Assembly (NCBI RefSeq): GCF_900608595.1
Contig: NZ_UWYY01000001.1
Location: 337,828 to 401,827 of the forward strand
Source of the DNA: Promicromonospora panici
GTDB taxonomy: Bacteria > Actinomycetota > Actinomycetes > Actinomycetales > Cellulomonadaceae
DNA length: 64,000 nt
Direction of reading: 5' to 3'
Every line of letters starts with the position of its first letter. Position 1 is the stretch's first letter. This document shows, in pieces, positions 61,345 to 64,000 of this stretch. The notes below the pieces were generated by a model. That model was not told the origin of the DNA, searched no databases, and worked only from the letters and a program-made list of their open reading frames with translations. The translations under genes were made by a program, and so were the position numbers.

Positions 61345-61998
61345 ATGCCGACCGCACAGCAGCCCTCCACGGGGCGGCGCCGCAACCCCGCGACCCGCGC
61401 GGCGATCCTCGCAACGGCCTTCGACGTCGTCGCCGAGCTCGGGTATGCGCGCCTGACCATCGAGAAGGTGGCCGCGCGGGCCGGCGTCGGGAAACAGACG
61501 ATCTACCGGTGGTGGCCGAACAAGGGAACCCTGGTGCTGGACGCCGTCCTCGAACGCTCGGTGGGGGCGGACGAATCCGCCGAGCTGCCCGATACCGGCG
61601 ACCTCGAGGCGGACCTGGCTCACGTGCTGGTCGCCACGGTCGAGGAGTTCGCCGACCCCGCGTTCGACCGCGCCCTGCGCGGCCTCACCGCCGCGATCAT
61701 CGAGGACCCGGAGCTCAGCGAGGCCTATCGCGAGCGGCTGGACGAGCCCATGCGCGAGCTCAAGAAGCGGCGGCTCCGCCGGGCGCAGGAGGCCGGCCAG
61801 CTCGACCCCGACGTCGACCTGGACCTGGCGGTCGATCTGATCTTCGCGCCGGTCACCCGCCGCTGGACGGAGCGGTCCGGCGACCTGACGCCCGACGGCG
61901 CGCGGGCGATCGTCCGGCACGCGCTGCGCGGGCTGTCCGGTGCAGCGCCCAGCCCACCGCGGCCCCGACGGCGTAGAACGGCAGGTCCGGCGCATTGA
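61345..61998 (+). CDS. TetR-family regulator
   Basis: 217 residues. N-terminal helix-turn-helix: AAILATAFDVVAELGYARLT, IEKVAARAGVGKQTIYRWWP. C-terminal TetR_C-type domain. The final Pro/Arg-rich tail overlaps the 3' end of the minus-strand DUF2809 gene by 146 bases. Likely represses the divergent SDR/DoxX genes. Confidence 0.92.
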   Translation: MPTAQQPSTGRRRNPATRAAILATAFDVVAELGYARLTIEKVAARAGVGKQTIYRWWPNKGTLVLDAVLERSVGADESAELPDTGDLEADLAHVLVATVEEFADPAFDRALRGLTAAIIEDPELSEAYRERLDEPMRELKKRRLRRAQEAGQLDPDVDLDLAVDLIFAPVTRRWTERSGDLTPDGARAIVRHALRGLSGAAPSPPRPRRRRTAGPAH

Positions 61999-62359
61999 AC
62001 GTGGTGCCGAGCACCAGCCGGGCGAGCGTGCTGTGCGCGCCGAGCGCGGCGGGGACACCCGTGAGCTGGAAGAGTTCGACCACCACGCTCACCCCGAGCG
62101 CCACCAGTGCGGCCACCCACCCGCGCGTGCGCGGCGCCACCACGAGCACGAGCCAGAAGATCAGCAGGGCGTAGAGCGCGTCACCCGCGTACTTCGCCAC
62201 GTCATCCGAGAGCACCGACCGCACGGACAGGCCTGCGGCCACGGTCACTACCGCCGCGAGAGCAGGCACCACCCGATGCCGGAGCGCGGCCCCGGCCCGT
62301 CGTCCGCGCCCCTGGGCGACGAGGGCCGCACCACCCGTCCCGGTCGGCGTGGACTGCAT
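61853..62359 (-). CDS. DUF2809 membrane protein
   Basis: 168 residues from ATG 62359 (an ATG at 62389 would overlap def). Three to four membrane helices; VVVELFQLTGVP, STLARLVLGTTFNAPDLPFY and GAAVGWAL are DUF2809 blocks. The last about 30 residues are Arg/Ala-rich. Function unknown. Its 3' end runs antisense to tetR. Confidence 0.85.
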   Translation of the reverse strand: MQSTPTGTGGAALVAQGRGRRAGAALRHRVVPALAAVVTVAAGLSVRSVLSDDVAKYAGDALYALLIFWLVLVVAPRTRGWVAALVALGVSVVVELFQLTGVPAALGAHSTLARLVLGTTFNAPDLPFYAVGAAVGWALHRTARAARAGRSPARRRASGRRTAPSSGG

Positions 62360-62382
62360 GCGTCGAAGGTACCCTCTGTGCC

Positions 62383-63072
62383 ATGGCATGGACCCGCCCC
62401 CGACGGCGCAAACCCGTCACCTACCTGCTCGGAGAGCCGGTCGAGGAGTACCCCGCGACGGCCCCCGAGGTGACTCGCGGCCGCGTGCTGCGTATCACCG
62501 AGATCGGTGAGCCGGTGCTGCACAGCCCGGCCCGGACCGTCGAGAAGTTCTCCACGCCGGAGCTGGCCCGGCTGGTCGACGACCTGTTCGCCACCATGGA
62601 GTCGGCGCAGGGCGTGGGGCTCGCGGCGCCCCAGGTGGGTGTTGACCTGCGGGTGTTCGTGTACGACCTCACCGACTCCTCCGGTGACCGGCACGTGGGC
62701 CACGTGGTGAACCCGGAGCTCGAGATGGACCTCGACGCCGATCCCGAGACCGAGGAGGAGGGCTGCCTCTCGATCGTCGGGGCGTACGAGCCGCTCGAGC
62801 GCCCGGGCCGGGCGACCGTGCGGGGCGTCGACCAGCACGGCGGGCCGGTGCAGCTGTCGGGCACGGGGTACCTGGCGAGGTGCTTCATCCACGAGTCGCA
62901 GCACCTCGACGGCATCCTCTACTGGGACCACCTGAGCGCCGAGCTCCAGGCCGACGCGCTGGAGCAGCGTGACGAGGAGCGCGAGCACATCATCGCGGAA
63001 CGCCGCGAGATCGCCATCGAGCTGGACAAGACCCCGCCGGACTACCCGGAGAAGCCGGCCGGCGGCCGCTGA
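62383..63072 (+). CDS. def: Peptide deformylase
   Basis: 229 residues. Motif 1 GVGLAAPQVG, motif 2 EEGCLSI (Cys ligand) and motif 3 HESQHLDG (HExxH zinc ligands). Removes the formyl group from nascent proteins. It has a 40-residue N-terminal extension compared with short deformylases, common in actinobacterial type II forms. ATG 62383 chosen because MAWTRPRRRKPV is the usual start. Confidence 0.95.
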   Translation: MAWTRPRRRKPVTYLLGEPVEEYPATAPEVTRGRVLRITEIGEPVLHSPARTVEKFSTPELARLVDDLFATMESAQGVGLAAPQVGVDLRVFVYDLTDSSGDRHVGHVVNPELEMDLDADPETEEEGCLSIVGAYEPLERPGRATVRGVDQHGGPVQLSGTGYLARCFIHESQHLDGILYWDHLSAELQADALEQRDEEREHIIAERREIAIELDKTPPDYPEKPAGGR

Positions 63073-63081
63073 CCCCCTTTG

Positions 63082-63142
63082 GTTGTGAGCGTGACCATTG
63101 CGCCTATAACGGTCGCGTAGTCGCCACGATCGCGCTCACAAC
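63082..63142. repeat. Palindromic element (family D) between def and the hydrolase
   Basis: GTTGTGAGCGTG pairs with CGCGCTCACAAC (11 of 12) over a 37-base interior with further partial pairing. It fills the convergent gap and provides the hydrolase stop codon. Seen once here. Confidence 0.65.
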
Positions 63143-63714
63143 ACGGCGATCCAGGACGCCACCGCTTCCGCCACCGCCTTCTCCCGCGCGACGCCGCGCA
63201 TGTCGTGCGCGCCGGACAGCGTCACCGTGGTGACGGGTCCCGGGATCGCGGCGACGTGCTCCGCGAGCTCGCCAGGCGTGCCGAACGGGTCGTTGTCCCC
63301 GGACACGAACAGCGTGGGCACCTCGATCCGCCCGAAGTGCTCCACGCGGAGCTTCTCCGGACGTCCCGGCGGGTGCAGCGGGTAGCTGAGCAGCACCAGA
63401 CCTGCCGCGGGCAGACCTTCCGCGACGGCCATGGAGCACATCCGCCCGCCGTACGACCGCCCGCCCAGGAGCAGCCGGTCCGTCGGCACGCCGAGCTCAC
63501 CGGCCCACGCCGTGGCCGCGGCCTGCAGGTGCGCGACGGCAACCGGGGCCCGGTCCGGCACCCGGCGCCCTTCGAGGCGGTACGGAAAGTCGACGCGGCG
63601 CACGGGCAGCGGCGGTTCGAGGCCGGACAGGGTGCCCTCCACGGTGACGAGGGCCGGGCTGTCCCGGTTCGCGCCCGCGCCGGGGGTCAGCAGGAGTCCT
63701 GCGGGGGTGGTCAC
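63136..63714 (-). CDS. Small alpha/beta hydrolase (KANL3/Tex30-like)
   Basis: 192 residues. LLLTPGAGANRDSPA, nucleophile elbow GGRSYGGRM, VLLSYPLHPPGRP and the late SGDNDPFG and SGAHDM segments give a Ser-Asp-His triad. Resembles actinobacterial dienelactone-hydrolase-like proteins of unknown substrate. The stop lies in palindromic element D. Confidence 0.87.
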   Translation of the reverse strand: MTTPAGLLLTPGAGANRDSPALVTVEGTLSGLEPPLPVRRVDFPYRLEGRRVPDRAPVAVAHLQAAATAWAGELGVPTDRLLLGGRSYGGRMCSMAVAEGLPAAGLVLLSYPLHPPGRPEKLRVEHFGRIEVPTLFVSGDNDPFGTPGELAEHVAAIPGPVTTVTLSGAHDMRGVAREKAVAEAVASWIAVL

Positions 63715-63791
63715 GAGCCCAGTCTGCCCCGGGTGCCCGGCGAGGGCGGCTCGGGTGGGTCGGGTGGCCCGGCAGATCCGGCGGGCGAGGA

Positions 63792-64000
63792 TCAGGTGAG
63801 GCGACGCCAGAGCATGAGCACGCCGCCCGTGGTGAGCAACGTGCCGCTGCCGAGAACGGCCACCCAGCCGAGGGGCGAGATGACGTCGTCCTGCTCGGCG
63901 GCGGCCAGCTGCTTCCGGACGGTGGGCTGCTCCTGGATCTCGGACAGGAGGGCCGCCCCGGGCGACGTGTGCGACGGCGACGGGCTCGGCGTGCTCGAGG
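63792..64000 (-). CDS. C-terminal end of an unidentified membrane protein (runs off the window)
   Basis: The minus strand has an open frame of about 69 codons ending TGA at 63792: a Ser/Pro-rich stretch (STPSPSPSHTSPG), then LLSEIQEQPTVRKQLAAAEQ and a C-terminal membrane helix (WVAVLGSGTLLTTGGVLML) with a short basic WRRLT end. This is the layout of a surface protein with a C-terminal anchor. Function cannot be judged. Confidence 0.65.
   Translation of the reverse strand, partial: SSTPSPSPSHTSPGAALLSEIQEQPTVRKQLAAAEQDDVISPLGWVAVLGSGTLLTTGGVLMLWRRLT

Overview
This is a 64 kb chromosomal window from a high-G+C actinobacterium. The streptogrisin-type secreted proteases, SigE-family ECF sigma factors, many GTG starts and stop/start (ATGA/GTGA) overlaps, the NirB/NirD and MoeA types, and the GlnR-like boxes all point to Actinobacteria. 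A Micrococcales member near Promicromonosporaceae/Cellulomonadaceae is my best guess, by inference only. There is no gene-free stretch above 300 bases. The longest non-coding gaps (about 2,000-2,263, 33,247-33,520 and 39,114-39,390) look like promoter regions.

Layout. (1) 1-16,485 is nitrate/nitrite assimilation: Moco genes (mobA fragment, moeA), a VOC protein, then narK - nasC - nasB, an SDR/MDR/LysR group and a methyltransferase, then nirB - nirD - cobA - hemD. NarK imports nitrate, NasC/NasB reduce it to nitrite, NirB/NirD reduce nitrite to ammonium, CobA/HemD make siroheme precursors for NirB, and MoeA/MobA make the cofactor for NasC. (2) 17,175-31,848 is the most unusual region: seven paralogous modules in a row, each an ECF sigma factor joined to a one-pass membrane protein with a shared extracytoplasmic domain (DGYQPxW...CGM). 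Three modules are single fused polypeptides and four are split pairs with ATGA/GTGA overlaps. An oppositely oriented MpaB/DUF2236 oxygenase gene interrupts the array. (3) 31,876-45,572: M18 aminopeptidase, HTH-TPR regulator with HAD hydrolase, K+-independent H+-pyrophosphatase, DinB-like protein, M20 peptidase, small membrane proteins, a methyltransferase and a LysR regulator. (4) 45,791-55,255: two tandem secreted S1 proteases, a PAP2 phosphatase, topA, a PNPOx-like protein, tmk and holB. (5) 55,400-64,000: an orphan hoxX, a lipoprotein, a TAP-like hydrolase, tRNA-Thr(CGT) with a possible integrase relic, DoxX, SDR/TetR divergent pair, DUF2809, def, an alpha/beta hydrolase and the C-terminal end of a membrane protein.

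A second theme is small palindromic repeats. A 44-bp family (A) occurs six times plus one possible decayed copy. Two good copies lie inside nasC and cobA in the same reading frame, adding VSDPQVTGVTR-like peptides, and a third forms the C-terminus of the DUF2236 gene. A second family (B) is inserted in frame at the N-terminus of cobA and recurs between a protease and PAP2. A third (C, GAGGTAGA-type) occurs twice. Four of seven convergent gene junctions are filled by such palindromes.
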